From the NCBI RefSeq assembly GCF_000367525.1, contig NZ_HF570956.1:3129811-3174691 (forward strand): a DNA stretch of 44,881 bases. The letters run 5' to 3'. Source of the stretch: Phycicoccus elongatus Lp2 (GTDB taxonomy: Bacteria; Actinomycetota; Actinomycetes; Actinomycetales; Dermatophilaceae). Below, piece after piece: positions 34,337 to 44,881 of the stretch. The translations under genes and the position numbers were made by a program. Each line of letters begins with the position of its first letter. Position 1 is the stretch's first letter. A model generated the notes under the pieces. It saw only the letters and a program-made list of their open reading frames with translations. It was not told where the DNA came from and made no database searches.

Positions 34337-35554
34337 GTGAGTGACGAGGAGCCCTCTCCCACGCCGATTCCGGTGTCGGTGCGCCTGTTCATCTCTGGGG
34401 CCGTGATCGCGACCGCGTCCCTCTTCGCGGTGGTACTGAGGGATGGTTCCGTGCCCGGTCCGGCCGCCCTCGCGGCGTTTCTGGCGCTCGCGGTGCCCGT
34501 GTGGTGGATCGGGGAGACACGGATCTCCGGGGCAGTGACGATCTCGCTCATCAGTGTGCTGCTGCTGGGTGCGGCCGTGGTGCTGGGGCCCTTGGGCGCG
34601 GGCCTGCTGGGGTTGGGTTTTGGGCTGCTGACCCGAGGGGGTATGCCGGCGTGGGCTCGGGTCTTCAACGGAGCCCTGGGTGCCGCCAGCGGCTTGGTGG
34701 GTGGCTTGGCCTACCTCGCGGCCGGCGGGTCCACACAGCCGGCGACGCTGCACGGCGCGGCGAGCCTGGCCACCGAGTTGGGGTTTCCACTTCTCGCCGC
34801 GGACGTCTGCCAGGCCCTCGTCAACGCCGTCCTGATCGCCGGGATCATGAGGGTGTCGCAGGGCGTCCCCTTGCGCCTGATGGCAGCGCGTCTGTTGGAG
34901 TCCGGCCCGGTCTATGTCGCCTACGGCATCCTCGCCTTCCTGCTCATCGTCCTGTGGTTCCCCGCGGGGGTCGGCCCGGCGAGTTCACTGCTCATCCTTC
35001 TTCCGCTCGTGGCGGCCCACTGGACCTATGTTCAGTACGCAGCACAGGAACAAGCACGCGAGCAGTCCCTCGACCTGCTGGTGGGTGCACTCGAACTCAA
35101 GGTTCCTGCCCTGCGGGGGCACAGCAGCCGGGTCGCGGACCTGGCCGCCAGGGCCGCCGAACACCTGGGCATGGGCCCGGCGGAGGTGCTCGATGTCCGG
35201 CGGGCCGCAATGCTCCACGACCTGGGTCATTTGCGCCACTCGTCGGGCGACGGCCCTCGGCACGCGCAACGCGCCGAGGACGCAGCGCGGCTGGTCGGCG
35301 GACTGTCGTTCCTGGCCGGGGCCTGCGAGGTCCTGCGGTCACTGGCCCGACCGGTGGGTGGCCGGTCCCGATCGGCCCAACTCGTCAGCGGTGCCTCCGC
35401 CCTCGACCGAAGTCAGGTCGTGGAGCCCGATGACCGCAGCGCCGCTGCGGTCGTCATCGACCTGCGCAACGCCGGGCTGGTGTCGGCAGAGGTGGAGGAT
35501 GCGCTGGTGTGGGCCATTTCCCGCACCGCCGGCGGACCCGGGGGACACCCGTGA
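34337..35554 (+). CDS. Membrane-anchored HD-domain protein 1
   Basis: The 405-residue protein has about seven hydrophobic segments in residues 15-235, then a cytoplasmic HD domain. HSSRV (about residue 260) and MLHDLGHLRHSSG (about 293-305) provide the metal-binding H and HD pair. The GYP motif and the later histidines of HD-GYP phosphodiesterases are not seen, so cyclic-di-GMP hydrolysis should not be assumed. It starts at GTG and overlaps the next gene by 4 bases. That gene encodes a similarly built protein, so the two may form a heteromeric membrane complex. Confidence 0.75.
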   Translation: MSDEEPSPTPIPVSVRLFISGAVIATASLFAVVLRDGSVPGPAALAAFLALAVPVWWIGETRISGAVTISLISVLLLGAAVVLGPLGAGLLGLGFGLLTRGGMPAWARVFNGALGAASGLVGGLAYLAAGGSTQPATLHGAASLATELGFPLLAADVCQALVNAVLIAGIMRVSQGVPLRLMAARLLESGPVYVAYGILAFLLIVLWFPAGVGPASSLLILLPLVAAHWTYVQYAAQEQAREQSLDLLVGALELKVPALRGHSSRVADLAARAAEHLGMGPAEVLDVRRAAMLHDLGHLRHSSGDGPRHAQRAEDAARLVGGLSFLAGACEVLRSLARPVGGRSRSAQLVSGASALDRSQVVEPDDRSAAAVVIDLRNAGLVSAEVEDALVWAISRTAGGPGGHP

Positions 35555-36876
35555 CGCGGGCTCGGCATCCGATCGTGATGGTCGGCCTGTGTGCGCTGAT
35601 GGTCGGCGAGGCCGTCTGGTCGATGCGCAACGATCTGATCCCGACGGTGTCGCACCACGCCGTGGTCGTGTTGTCCGCCGTCGTCATGGTGCTGGTCGGC
35701 GAACTGGTCAGGGTGCACATGCCCAGTGGTCGGGTTCTGGCACCCATCAGCTCGGCCGTGGGTTTCACCTTGGTGTCGTTGGGCGCGGTCCAGGGGTCGG
35801 CGTCGTTCGACGTGCGCCCGGGTGTGGTCATCCTCTGCTACGCCACCGGGCAGGTGCTGGCCGCCGTACTACGTCGGGAGGTGGACACTACCGGTGGGGC
35901 GGCGGCTCGCCTCCTCTCGGTGGGGATTCTCGTTCACCTGATCCGGGGGGTCGACGTCGCGGGCCGAACCCTGTGGGAGTGGCAACTGGTCAGCTCGACG
36001 CCCCGCTGGGTCGTGGCGGCGGCCCTCGTGTGCGGCGCGTCGACCGCCCTCGTGATCGAGCGATTGTTGACCGCCATGCACCGGGCGCACACCCTCCGGA
36101 CCAGCACGGCGACGGCCCTGCGTGACGAGTTCGAGGAGGCACCCACGGTCACCTTTGCAGGGGCCGCCCCAGGCCCGATCGCCACCCTGATCGCTCCGGT
36201 GGCGGGTGTTCTGGCCCTGCCGCTGGCCTTGATTCCCCTGGTCATCACGATGATCTCTGTTCGGCGCTACGCGGAGGTCTGGCGGACTCTGCGCCAGACG
36301 ATCCAGACCTTGTCCCGGCTGACCGAGGCCGGGGGATACACCCCACCGGACCACGCCCACCGGACCGCACAGTTGGGCCGGGCCATGGCACAGCGGATGG
36401 GCCTTGGGGAGCGCGAGGTCACCGCCTTGGAGTACGCCGCGCTCCTCCACGACCTCGGGCAGGTCGTTCTCGCCGATCCCATCCCGGGAGGGGCCACCGT
36501 GCTGGCCGCGCCCGCCGATCAACGAATGATCGCGAGCACCGGAGCGACGATCATTCGGCACGGACCGGACTTCGCCGCGGTGGCAGACCTCGTCGAGGCC
36601 CAAGCGGTGCAGTATCGCTCGATCCTCGAGCACGAGGCGCGAGCGCCGCTGGCCTCTCGAATCCTGCGGGTCGCGAACGCCTTCGACGACCTCACCGGGG
36701 GGATCCAGGAGCCAGCCACGGTTTCGAGGGCACTGGAGCGGATCCACCTGGGCCTGGGCTATGACTACGACCCCGAGATCGTGGCCGTCCTCGAGGCGAC
36801 CGTCGCACACGGCCCGATCCCACTCCCGGACGGTGGCCCCAGGGGGCTGGGCGGGTCGAGACGATCGACCGATTGA
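35551..36876 (+). CDS. Membrane-anchored HD-domain protein 2
   Basis: The 441-residue protein has membrane helices in its first half (for example VVVLSAVVMVLVGELV and IAPVAGVLALPLALIPLVITMI) and an HD domain near residues 265-400 (HAHRTAQLGRAMAQRMGL and YAALLHDLGQVVL). ASRILRVANAFDDLTGG resembles the HD-GYP region that normally contains D-x-x-T, but GYP and HHE are missing. I choose GTG 35551 (GTGA overlap with HD protein 1). Substrate and role are unknown. Confidence 0.75.
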   Translation: MTRARHPIVMVGLCALMVGEAVWSMRNDLIPTVSHHAVVVLSAVVMVLVGELVRVHMPSGRVLAPISSAVGFTLVSLGAVQGSASFDVRPGVVILCYATGQVLAAVLRREVDTTGGAAARLLSVGILVHLIRGVDVAGRTLWEWQLVSSTPRWVVAAALVCGASTALVIERLLTAMHRAHTLRTSTATALRDEFEEAPTVTFAGAAPGPIATLIAPVAGVLALPLALIPLVITMISVRRYAEVWRTLRQTIQTLSRLTEAGGYTPPDHAHRTAQLGRAMAQRMGLGEREVTALEYAALLHDLGQVVLADPIPGGATVLAAPADQRMIASTGATIIRHGPDFAAVADLVEAQAVQYRSILEHEARAPLASRILRVANAFDDLTGGIQEPATVSRALERIHLGLGYDYDPEIVAVLEATVAHGPIPLPDGGPRGLGGSRRSTD

Positions 36877-36926
36877 GCCGGCCGGGCTGCAGGTAGGCTT
36901 GGCGCCGCCCAATGACGAGGAGAACC

Positions 36927-38087
36927 GTGCACAGACTCATCCCGGTGGTGTTCAACGACGACTGGGGTTCTCACGTCTCCATCGCGAGTGTCACCGGTCG
37001 CCGCATACCCACGGAACAACCGGAGTCCGAGCTGTGGATGGGTGCGCACGAGGCCGGACCAGCAGGGCTGGTCGATGGCCCCCATGCCACCTTGCTCGAC
37101 CTCGTCGCCGCAGATCCGTCGGGGACCCTGGGTGAGCTCGCCGACGAGTTCGGTGGTCGGCTGCCCTTCCTGCTCAAGGTCCTCGCGCCGGGCAAGGCGA
37201 TCTCCATCCAGGTGCATCCGACTCAGGAGCAGGCGGTCGAGCAACGGCAGCTCTCCGGGGATGCGGTCTATGTCGATGACTGGGCCAAGCCCGAGTTGCT
37301 CCTCGCGCTGGCCCCCTTCGAGGTCTTCGTCGGGCTGCGGGAGTTCGAGGAATCGGTGGCGCTCATCGACCGGCTCGCCCTGGCAGACCTCGTCGGTCTG
37401 GCTGCAGACGCCCGCCATGCCGGCGACCCCGTCCATGCCCTCCTCACAGCCATCCTGTCGACCCCGCCCGGCGAGGTGGCCGATCTCGCCCGCCGGGTCG
37501 TCGCGAGTTGCGTGCGCGTCTCGGCAACCGACGACGAGTTCGGCGAAGCCACCGCGGCCATCGTCGGCATCGCCGAGGACCACCCCGATGACATCGGCCT
37601 GGCAGTCCTGCTGCTCATGCGCCACCGGGTGCTCCACCCCGGTGAATTCATCGACGTGGCCGCCGGGGTGCTGCACTCCTATGTGCGGGGCCTGGGCATC
37701 GAGGTGCTGGCGAACTCCGACAATGTCGTGCGAGCCGGCCTCACGGCCAAGCCGGTCAACGTGCCGGAGCTGCTCCGCATCGTGGACACCTCGGCGGACG
37801 GGGTGGCCGGTCGGCCGCGCCGCCTGAGCGACGGGGTCGAGATCTTCGATTCGGCCTCCGACCGCTTCCGTCTCTTCCGGGTGGACGCGTCCGCCGATCC
37901 GATCGCCCTTCCGGGCGGGGGTCCGAGGATCGCGTTTTGCCTGCGCGGCAGAGTCGAGTTGGTGGGACCGACCGGTGAGGTGGCCGTGCTCGGCGACGCC
38001 GAGTCGCTCTTCCTTCCCGCGTCGACCGCTGCGATCACGGCCACTGGCGACGGCGAACTCTACGTGGTCGCCACGCCCGCGGACTGA
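36927..38087 (+). CDS. manA: Mannose-6-phosphate isomerase, class I
   Basis: The 386-residue type I phosphomannose isomerase has LPFLLKVLAPGKAISIQVHP, then TQEQA (zinc ligands Q, H and E region), and LHPGEFIDVAAGVLHSYVRG with the further histidine ligand, plus NSDNVVRAGLTAKPVNV. It interconverts mannose 6-phosphate and fructose 6-phosphate, supplying GDP-mannose or allowing mannose use. I choose GTG 36927 since GAGGAG lies just upstream; ATG 36912 would place that site inside the gene. A strong hairpin follows. Confidence 0.9.
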   Translation: MHRLIPVVFNDDWGSHVSIASVTGRRIPTEQPESELWMGAHEAGPAGLVDGPHATLLDLVAADPSGTLGELADEFGGRLPFLLKVLAPGKAISIQVHPTQEQAVEQRQLSGDAVYVDDWAKPELLLALAPFEVFVGLREFEESVALIDRLALADLVGLAADARHAGDPVHALLTAILSTPPGEVADLARRVVASCVRVSATDDEFGEATAAIVGIAEDHPDDIGLAVLLLMRHRVLHPGEFIDVAAGVLHSYVRGLGIEVLANSDNVVRAGLTAKPVNVPELLRIVDTSADGVAGRPRRLSDGVEIFDSASDRFRLFRVDASADPIALPGGGPRIAFCLRGRVELVGPTGEVAVLGDAESLFLPASTAAITATGDGELYVVATPAD

Positions 38088-38115
38088 CCACGCGCGCCGC
38101 TCGGGAGCGGGACAC

Positions 38116-38150
38116 GCGAAGGGCCACCCCAATTCGGGGTGGCCCTTCGC
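38116..38150. terminator. 15-bp hairpin between convergent manA and sodN
   Basis: The arms 38116-38130 and 38136-38150 pair perfectly around AATTC, in the short gap between two convergent genes. Probably bidirectional. Confidence 0.85.
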
Positions 38151-38162
38151 TCGTGCCCGGTC

Positions 38163-38570
38163 TCAGGCCTTCTTGGTCTCGGCGAAGATCTCGGCGACGC
38201 GGTCGATCTTGGCGAGCAGCTCGTCGGCGACGGACTCGTCGAAGCTGCCCTTGGTGCCGGACGCACCGGCGAGCTTGGTCGCCTCGTTGATGAGGGAGTG
38301 CAGCTCGGGGAACTTCTCGAAGTGCGGCGGCTTGAAGTAGTCGGTCCACAGCACCCAGAGGTGGTGCTTGACCAACTCGGAGCGCTGCTCCTTGATGATG
38401 GCGGCGCGGACGCGGAAGTCGGGGTCGTCGCTGTCGGCGACCTTCTTGTCGATGGCCTTGATCGACTCGGCCTCAATGCGGGCCTGGGCGGGGTCGTAGA
38501 CACCGCAGGGCAGGTCACAGTGGGCGCTGACCTCGATGATGCGCAGGGAGCGGAGGGCGGTGGCGAACAT
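38163..38570 (-). CDS. sodN: Nickel superoxide dismutase precursor
   Basis: The 135-residue protein carries a 16-residue leader (MFATALRSLRIIEVSA) before the nickel hook HCDLPCGVY. His17, Cys18 and Cys22 of the precursor become His1, Cys2 and Cys6 of the mature enzyme. It removes superoxide in the cytoplasm as a hexamer. GAGGAG precedes ATG 38570. The leader must be removed by SodX, encoded immediately upstream on the same strand. Confidence 0.96.
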   Translation of the reverse strand: MFATALRSLRIIEVSAHCDLPCGVYDPAQARIEAESIKAIDKKVADSDDPDFRVRAAIIKEQRSELVKHHLWVLWTDYFKPPHFEKFPELHSLINEATKLAGASGTKGSFDESVADELLAKIDRVAEIFAETKKA

Positions 38571-38621
38571 GGGACTCCTCACTGTCCGGAAACGGTCAAT
38601 CCCAAACCTACCCCTGCTCCC

Positions 38622-38957
38622 TCACCGTCGGGTCACTGAGGTCCTCCGGAGTGGGGGCAGCCGGCCGATCACGACGGCCCGGACTGCGCTGGCCTCCACG
38701 GCGCCGACGTCGAAGGAGGTGACGCCCTCGGCGGGATTGTCCGAGTCGATCCACCAGCCTCCATCGCTCTCGCGGTGGGCCAACCGCTTCACCGACAGTG
38801 GCCGCGGCCTACCGTGGCCATCGGGGGGGAGTCGCACCACGGCCACGTCGCCGGCCCGAGGGGCGCGCCGCCGATCGATGACCAGGAGGTCGCCGTCGCG
38901 CAACGTTGGCAGCATCGAGCGACCGGTCACCCGGACCAGACCCCACCGCACCATCAC
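38622..38957 (-). CDS. sodX: Nickel-type superoxide dismutase maturation protease
   Basis: The 111-residue S26-family (signal-peptidase-like) protease has the catalytic serine in GRSMLPTLRDGDLLV (about S14) and the general-base lysine in SVKRLAHRE. It lacks a membrane anchor, as expected for the cytosolic SodX that trims the SodN leader. It lies 51 bases upstream of sodN in the same direction. Two adjacent ATG codons (38957 and 38954) could serve as start. Confidence 0.93.
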   Translation of the reverse strand: MMVRWGLVRVTGRSMLPTLRDGDLLVIDRRRAPRAGDVAVVRLPPDGHGRPRPLSVKRLAHRESDGGWWIDSDNPAEGVTSFDVGAVEASAVRAVVIGRLPPLRRTSVTRR

Positions 38958-39124
38958 CCCCGAATGCTCCCACCGACGTCACCGGGATCACATGGGCAGG
39001 CACGAGGCGCTGTGAGAGGATGACGCGATTGCGCGGACATCCACCGCTGCGCCGCCTCGAGGGTCCGCCACCGCGGGCCGCCATGAGCCGCGGCATACCA
39101 GTGAGAACCCAGGAGAGCCCCGCT

Positions 39125-40282
39125 ATGTCCGCCGCGCCCCACGACCGCCCGTTCGACCCCGAGAGTGCTGTCTTCCGGGCTCACGAGGGCGGCAAGTTGG
39201 GGGTACACGCGACACAGCCATTGAGAGATCGGGCTGACCTGGCTCTGCTCTACACCCCCGGCGTCGCCGAGGTCTCCCTCGCCATCGCCGCCGATCCGTC
39301 GCTCTCCACGACCTACACCGCCAAGGCCAACACGGTCGCGGTCATCTCCGACGGCACGGCCGTGCTCGGCCTGGGAGACATCGGCCCACTGGGCGCCATG
39401 CCCGTGATGGAGGGCAAGGCTGTGCTGTTCAAGCACTTCGGCGGTGTGGATTCCATCCCGATCGTCCTCGAAAGCGGGTCGGTCGAGGACCTGGTCGAGA
39501 CGATCGCGCGCATGGCACCGTCCTTCGGTGGGATCAACCTGGAGGACATCTCGGCCCCTCGTTGCTTCGAGATCGAGGAGCAACTCAAGGAGCGGCTGGA
39601 CATTCCGGTCTTCCACGACGACCAACACGGCACGGCCATCGTCGTCCTCGCGGGACTAATCAACGGGTGTCGCGTGCTCGAACGGTCCTTGCCCGAGCAG
39701 CGGGTCGTCGTCGCCGGCGCCGGGGCCGCCGGTGTGGCAGTCACCAAACTGCTTCAGCGGGCTGGCGTCCGGGACATCGTCGTGTGTGACAGTCGGGGCA
39801 TCCTGGTGCCGTCGCGCGTCGACCTCACCGATCACAAGCGTGCGCTCGCCGCGTCGACGAATCCGCGAGGGGTGCACGGTGGCCTTGGTGAGGCACTCGA
39901 GGGGGCCGACGTCTATGTCGGTGTTTCGGGTGGGCAGGTCCCGGAAGAAGACATTGCCCGAATGTCCGATGGCGGCATGATCTTCGCGCTGGCGAATCCC
40001 ACCCCGGAGGTGCACCCCGACCTGGCTCACCGGTATGCGGCCATCGTCGCCACCGGGCGTTCGGACTTCCCGAATCAGATCAACAACGTGCTGGCGTTCC
40101 CGGGCATCTTCCGGGGTGCGCTCGACAGCGGCGCCCGACAGATCACGGAGGCGATGAAACTCGCTGCGGCACGGGCGATCGCGGACTTGGTCGTCGAGCC
40201 GACCAGGGACGAGATCGTGCCCTCGGTGTTTCAGGAAGGTGTGGCCGCTGCCGTGGCGGCGGCCGTTGCCGGGCTCGCCTGA
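39125..40282 (+). CDS. Malic enzyme (NAD(P)-dependent malate dehydrogenase, decarboxylating)
   Basis: The 385-residue short-form malic enzyme has LLYTPGVAEVS, the catalytic lysine region YTAKANTVAVISDGTAVLGLGDIG, metal ligands in NLEDISAPRCFEIE and FHDDQHGT, and a nucleotide fold VVVAGAGAAGVAV. It lacks the C-terminal phosphotransacetylase-like domain of MaeB. It converts malate to pyruvate and CO2. ATG 39125 is chosen for family fit with AGGAG about 10 bases upstream; ATG 39083 is possible. It is divergent from sodX. Confidence 0.93.
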   Translation: MSAAPHDRPFDPESAVFRAHEGGKLGVHATQPLRDRADLALLYTPGVAEVSLAIAADPSLSTTYTAKANTVAVISDGTAVLGLGDIGPLGAMPVMEGKAVLFKHFGGVDSIPIVLESGSVEDLVETIARMAPSFGGINLEDISAPRCFEIEEQLKERLDIPVFHDDQHGTAIVVLAGLINGCRVLERSLPEQRVVVAGAGAAGVAVTKLLQRAGVRDIVVCDSRGILVPSRVDLTDHKRALAASTNPRGVHGGLGEALEGADVYVGVSGGQVPEEDIARMSDGGMIFALANPTPEVHPDLAHRYAAIVATGRSDFPNQINNVLAFPGIFRGALDSGARQITEAMKLAAARAIADLVVEPTRDEIVPSVFQEGVAAAVAAAVAGLA

Positions 40283-40312
40283 AACGCAGAAGTTGGTTGG
40301 GTCCGAGGAGTG

Positions 40313-40914
40313 TCAGCTCGAGGCGAGCTCCGCGGCATACGACTGGCATTGCTCCCACGTCGGGAGGAGGCCGGTGTCGAGCGCCTCGGCGAGTGAGGGT
40401 GCCTTCGAATCCTTCTCGGAGAGAAGGGGTTCGATGCCCTCGGGAAGGGTGAGTCCGATCGTCGGGTCCAGCGGATGTATGCCGTGCTCGCCGGTCGGGT
40501 TGTAGGTCGCGGTCACGAGGTACATCGCCGTTGTGTCGTCCTCGACCGCGCAGAAGGCATGCCCCATGCCTTCGGGCAGATAAACGGCCCTGCGGTCGAC
40601 CGTGTCGAGGAGCACCGACTCCCACTGGCCGAAGGTCGGGGAACCGACCCGGATGTCGATGATGTAGTCGACGAGGGCGCCGGAGAGGCAGGTGATGTAT
40701 TTCGCCTGACTCGGCGGGACGTCGGCGAAATGGATGCCGCGTACGGTGCCGCGCGCGGAGACCGAAACGTTGGTCTGGACGATGTCCGGTCGGTGCCCGA
40801 GCTGCTCGGCGAGCTTGTCGCCGCGGAAGGACTCGAGGAAGACGCCGCGCCCGTCCGGGAACTGGCGCGGGGTGATGACGTAGGCACCGGCGATCGACAG
40901 GGGGGTGATCTCCA

Positions 40915-40915
<1 letters not shown>
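40313..40915 (-). CDS. rfbC: dTDP-4-dehydrorhamnose 3,5-epimerase
   Basis: The 200-residue cupin enzyme has the catalytic His in TVRGIHFA, the later YLPEGMGHAFCAVEDD segment and Y in TATYNPTGEHGIHPLDP. It performs the third step of dTDP-L-rhamnose synthesis. Its start abuts the thymidylyltransferase stop (1-base overlap), so the two are co-translated. Confidence 0.95.
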
Positions 40916-42892
<1,977 letters not shown>

Positions 42893-42893
<1 letters not shown>

Positions 42894-43756
42894 TGCGCTG
42901 GTTCGTCGCCGGCGCCAACGGCATGCTCGGCCAGGACCTCTGCGAGGTCCTCGAGGCCGCCGGTCACGACGTGACCCGCCGCGACCTGCCCGAACTCGAC
43001 ATCCTCGACGCGGCCCAGTGCCTCGAGCAGGTCGCCGGGCACGACGTCGTCGCCAACTGCGCGGCCCACACCGCGGTCGACAAGGCCGAGGAGGAGGAGG
43101 GCCTCGCCTTCGCGATCAACGCCGTCGGCGCCGCCAACCTCGCCCGCGCCGCTGCCGCGACCGGCGCCTCCATGGTGCAGATCTCGACCGACTACGTCTT
43201 TGCCGGCGACGCCGATTCCCCGTATGCCGCGGACGCACCGCCCGCTCCCGTCTCCGCCTATGGCCGCACCAAGGTCGCGGGCGAGTGGGCGGTGCGCGCC
43301 GAGTGCCCGCAGTCGTGGATCGTCCGGACCGCGTGGCTCTACGGTGCCGCAGGCCCGACCGGCTTCCCCAAGGCGATGAAGCGCCTGGCCGCGGCCCGCG
43401 ACTCACTCACCGTGGTCAGCGACCAGGTCGGCCAGCCGACGTGGACCCGCGACCTCGCCGAGGCCGTCGTGCGCCTCGTCGACCAGGGGGCGCCCTTCGG
43501 CGTCTGGCACGGCACCGGCTCGGGCCAGTGCTCGTGGTTCGACTTCGCCCGGGCGACCTTCGAGGAGCTCGGCCTCGACCCCGAGCGGGTCCAGCCGATC
43601 ACCAGCGCCGAGTATGCCGCGATGTATCCCGCGGCCGCCGCGCGCCCGGCATACTCCGTCCTTTCCCACGACAAGTGGGCCGCGGCCGGGATTGCCCCCT
43701 TGCCCGACTGGCGTGACGGCTTGCGTCGTGCCGCCCCGACGGTCCTGGCCGACTGA
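42893..43756 (+). CDS. rfbD: dTDP-4-dehydrorhamnose reductase
   Basis: The 287-residue SDR reductase has GANGMLGQDL, VVANCAAHTAVDKAE, STDYVFAGD and YxxxK as YGRTK. It completes dTDP-L-rhamnose, which in actinobacteria links arabinogalactan or other wall polymers. Together with rfbA, rfbB and rfbC all four steps are present in this window. Confidence 0.95.
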
Positions 43757-43873
43757 GGCGCAGACCGGGAATCTCTCCATTTCTCGACCCAGTTCGTCGT
43801 TGGCGAAGTGTGCAAGCGGTCTCGCACGCCCGATGCGCCGAAACCGGATGGGAAATGTGGGTAGTGTCGATGC

Positions 43874-44845
43874 ATGCTCGCTGCCTATGCCGCCCGCCAG
43901 TCCGCCGACGATCCGTTGTCCGGGCTGGAGGTTGGTGAGATCGACGCACCGTCCACGCCCGAGGGGTGGGTGACGGTCGATGTCCGGGCCGCCGCCCTCA
44001 ACCATCACGATGTCTGGTCGTTGCGTGGGGTCGGCCTGCCTGCCGACCGGCTGCTGCCGATGATCCTCGGGTGTGACGCGGCCGGCACCGACCCCGAGGG
44101 CAACGAGGTGTTGGTCCACTCGGTGATCGCCTCCCCCGGATGGGCCGGAGACGAGACCCTCGACCCGCGTCGTTCACTGCTGTCAGAGGTCCACCCCGGC
44201 ACCTTGGCCGAGCAGGTGCGCGTGCCCGCCCGCAACTTGGTCCCCAAGCCCGCCGAGTTGTCCTGGGAGCAAGCGGCGTGCCTGCCGACGGCGTGGCTCA
44301 CGGCATACCGGATGCTCTTCACCAATGCGGGAGTGCAACCCGGCGACACGGTCTTGGTGCAAGGGGCGGCCGGTGGCGTGGCGACGGCACTGGTGCAACT
44401 CGGCAGCGCGGCGGGGCTGCGGATGTGGGTGACCAGTCGGGACGCGGCCAAGGGCGAAGCGGCGGTCGCCCTCGGCGCGCTGCACGCGTTCGACTCCGGC
44501 GCGCGCCTGCCCGAGCGGGTGGATGCCGTCATGGAGACCGTCGGAGCGGCGACCTGGTCGCACTCGGTGAACTCGCTGCGCCCCGGTGGCCGGATCGTCA
44601 TCTCGGGCGCCACGAGCGGCGACGCGCCGGCGAAAGCCGAACTCACCAAGATCTTCTTCAAGCAGCTGCAGGTCATCGGGTCCACCATGGGCACCCGTGA
44701 CGAGCTCGAACGGTTGACGAAATTCGTTGTTGCCCAAAGCATCCAGCCCAAGATCGACCGGGTGCTGCCGCTGGCCGAGGCCCGCGAAGGCTTCGCGGCG
44801 ATGGCCGCGGGTCAGGTCGACGGCAAGGTCGTCTTCACCACCTGA
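43874..44845 (+). CDS. Medium-chain dehydrogenase/reductase, quinone-oxidoreductase-like
   Basis: The 323-residue MDR protein has a GroES-like N-terminal domain (VRAAALNHHDVWSLRG) and a Rossmann domain with QGAAGGVATALVQLGSAAG for NADPH. The catalytic and structural zinc cysteines of alcohol dehydrogenases are absent, so a zinc-independent quinone or enone reductase is likely. The substrate is unknown. The gene is complete and lies just inside the contig end. Confidence 0.85.
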   Translation: MLAAYAARQSADDPLSGLEVGEIDAPSTPEGWVTVDVRAAALNHHDVWSLRGVGLPADRLLPMILGCDAAGTDPEGNEVLVHSVIASPGWAGDETLDPRRSLLSEVHPGTLAEQVRVPARNLVPKPAELSWEQAACLPTAWLTAYRMLFTNAGVQPGDTVLVQGAAGGVATALVQLGSAAGLRMWVTSRDAAKGEAAVALGALHAFDSGARLPERVDAVMETVGAATWSHSVNSLRPGGRIVISGATSGDAPAKAELTKIFFKQLQVIGSTMGTRDELERLTKFVVAQSIQPKIDRVLPLAEAREGFAAMAAGQVDGKVVFTT

Positions 44846-44862
44846 CGGCCACGTCGAGCGGC

Positions 44863-44881
44863 GGGGGGGGGGGGGGGGGGG
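44863..44881 (+). other. Run of 19 G at the sequence end (probable artefact)
   Basis: The window closes with an uninterrupted G run. Such runs at contig ends are typical of no-signal base calls in two-colour short-read chemistry rather than genomic sequence. It should be disregarded biologically. Confidence 0.8.

Noticed and set aside
35551-36876. Cyclic-di-GMP phosphodiesterase (HD-GYP)
   Set aside because: The GYP and HHE motifs are not present, so only a general HD call is justified.

Overview
The window is high-GC actinobacterial DNA. Ni-type superoxide dismutase with its SodX protease, a SigR/RsrA-type (mycothiol-linked) sigma/anti-sigma pair, the 24-residue ribosomal protein bL37 and the general gene style suggest Micrococcales, perhaps near Intrasporangiaceae; this placement is inference. 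Both edges look like contig ends: base 1 falls inside the T-arm of a tRNA, and the last 19 bases are a run of G.

Region 1 (1-18058) is a direct tandem duplication of a unit of about 9,019 bp. Each unit begins and ends in the 3' part of an initiator-tRNA-like gene (shared block at 1-26, 9011-9045 and 18024-18058), the usual arrangement of an element integrated in a tRNA gene. Each unit carries: (a) a perfect hairpin with a UACG loop just inside the left end; (b) a two-gene overlapping operon encoding a HEPN-SNF2 helicase (1,170 aa) and a sacsin-like GHKL ATPase with a C-terminal CxxC/CxxC zinc finger (1,079 aa); (c) a membrane-segment gene fused in frame to the tail of an IS256-family transposase; (d) a 106-aa small membrane protein; and (e) a mostly non-coding right end. 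I find no integrase, excisionase or replication gene. The two-gene operon looks like an anti-phage defence module, and I cannot match it to a named system. The units appear identical except for a short stretch before the middle and right junctions. There the middle junction reads like a blend of the unit's right end and the 5' half of an initiator tRNA. That is either a biological conversion event or a sign that the tandem arrangement is partly an assembly or consensus product.

Region 2 (18060-44860) is ordinary chromosome: the displaced tRNA terminator, a GNAT acetyltransferase, an M16 peptidase pair, a HisN-like phosphatase, a complete oligopeptide ABC transporter (substrate-binding lipoprotein, two permeases, two ATPases), then rsgA-aroA-doxX on the opposite strand. 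An SRAP protein and an alpha/beta hydrolase follow, then sigR-rsrA with a candidate self-recognised promoter, bL37, a small secreted peptide, two membrane HD-domain proteins and a manA-type isomerase. The window closes with sodX-sodN, malic enzyme, the four dTDP-rhamnose genes in two divergent pairs, and a quinone-oxidoreductase-like protein.

Functionally, the left third is accessory DNA probably devoted to defence. The remainder is housekeeping: peptide uptake, aromatic amino-acid and cell-wall sugar synthesis, and thiol/superoxide stress responses. Several strong hairpins separate convergent gene blocks (28375-28426, 33874-33911, 38116-38150).
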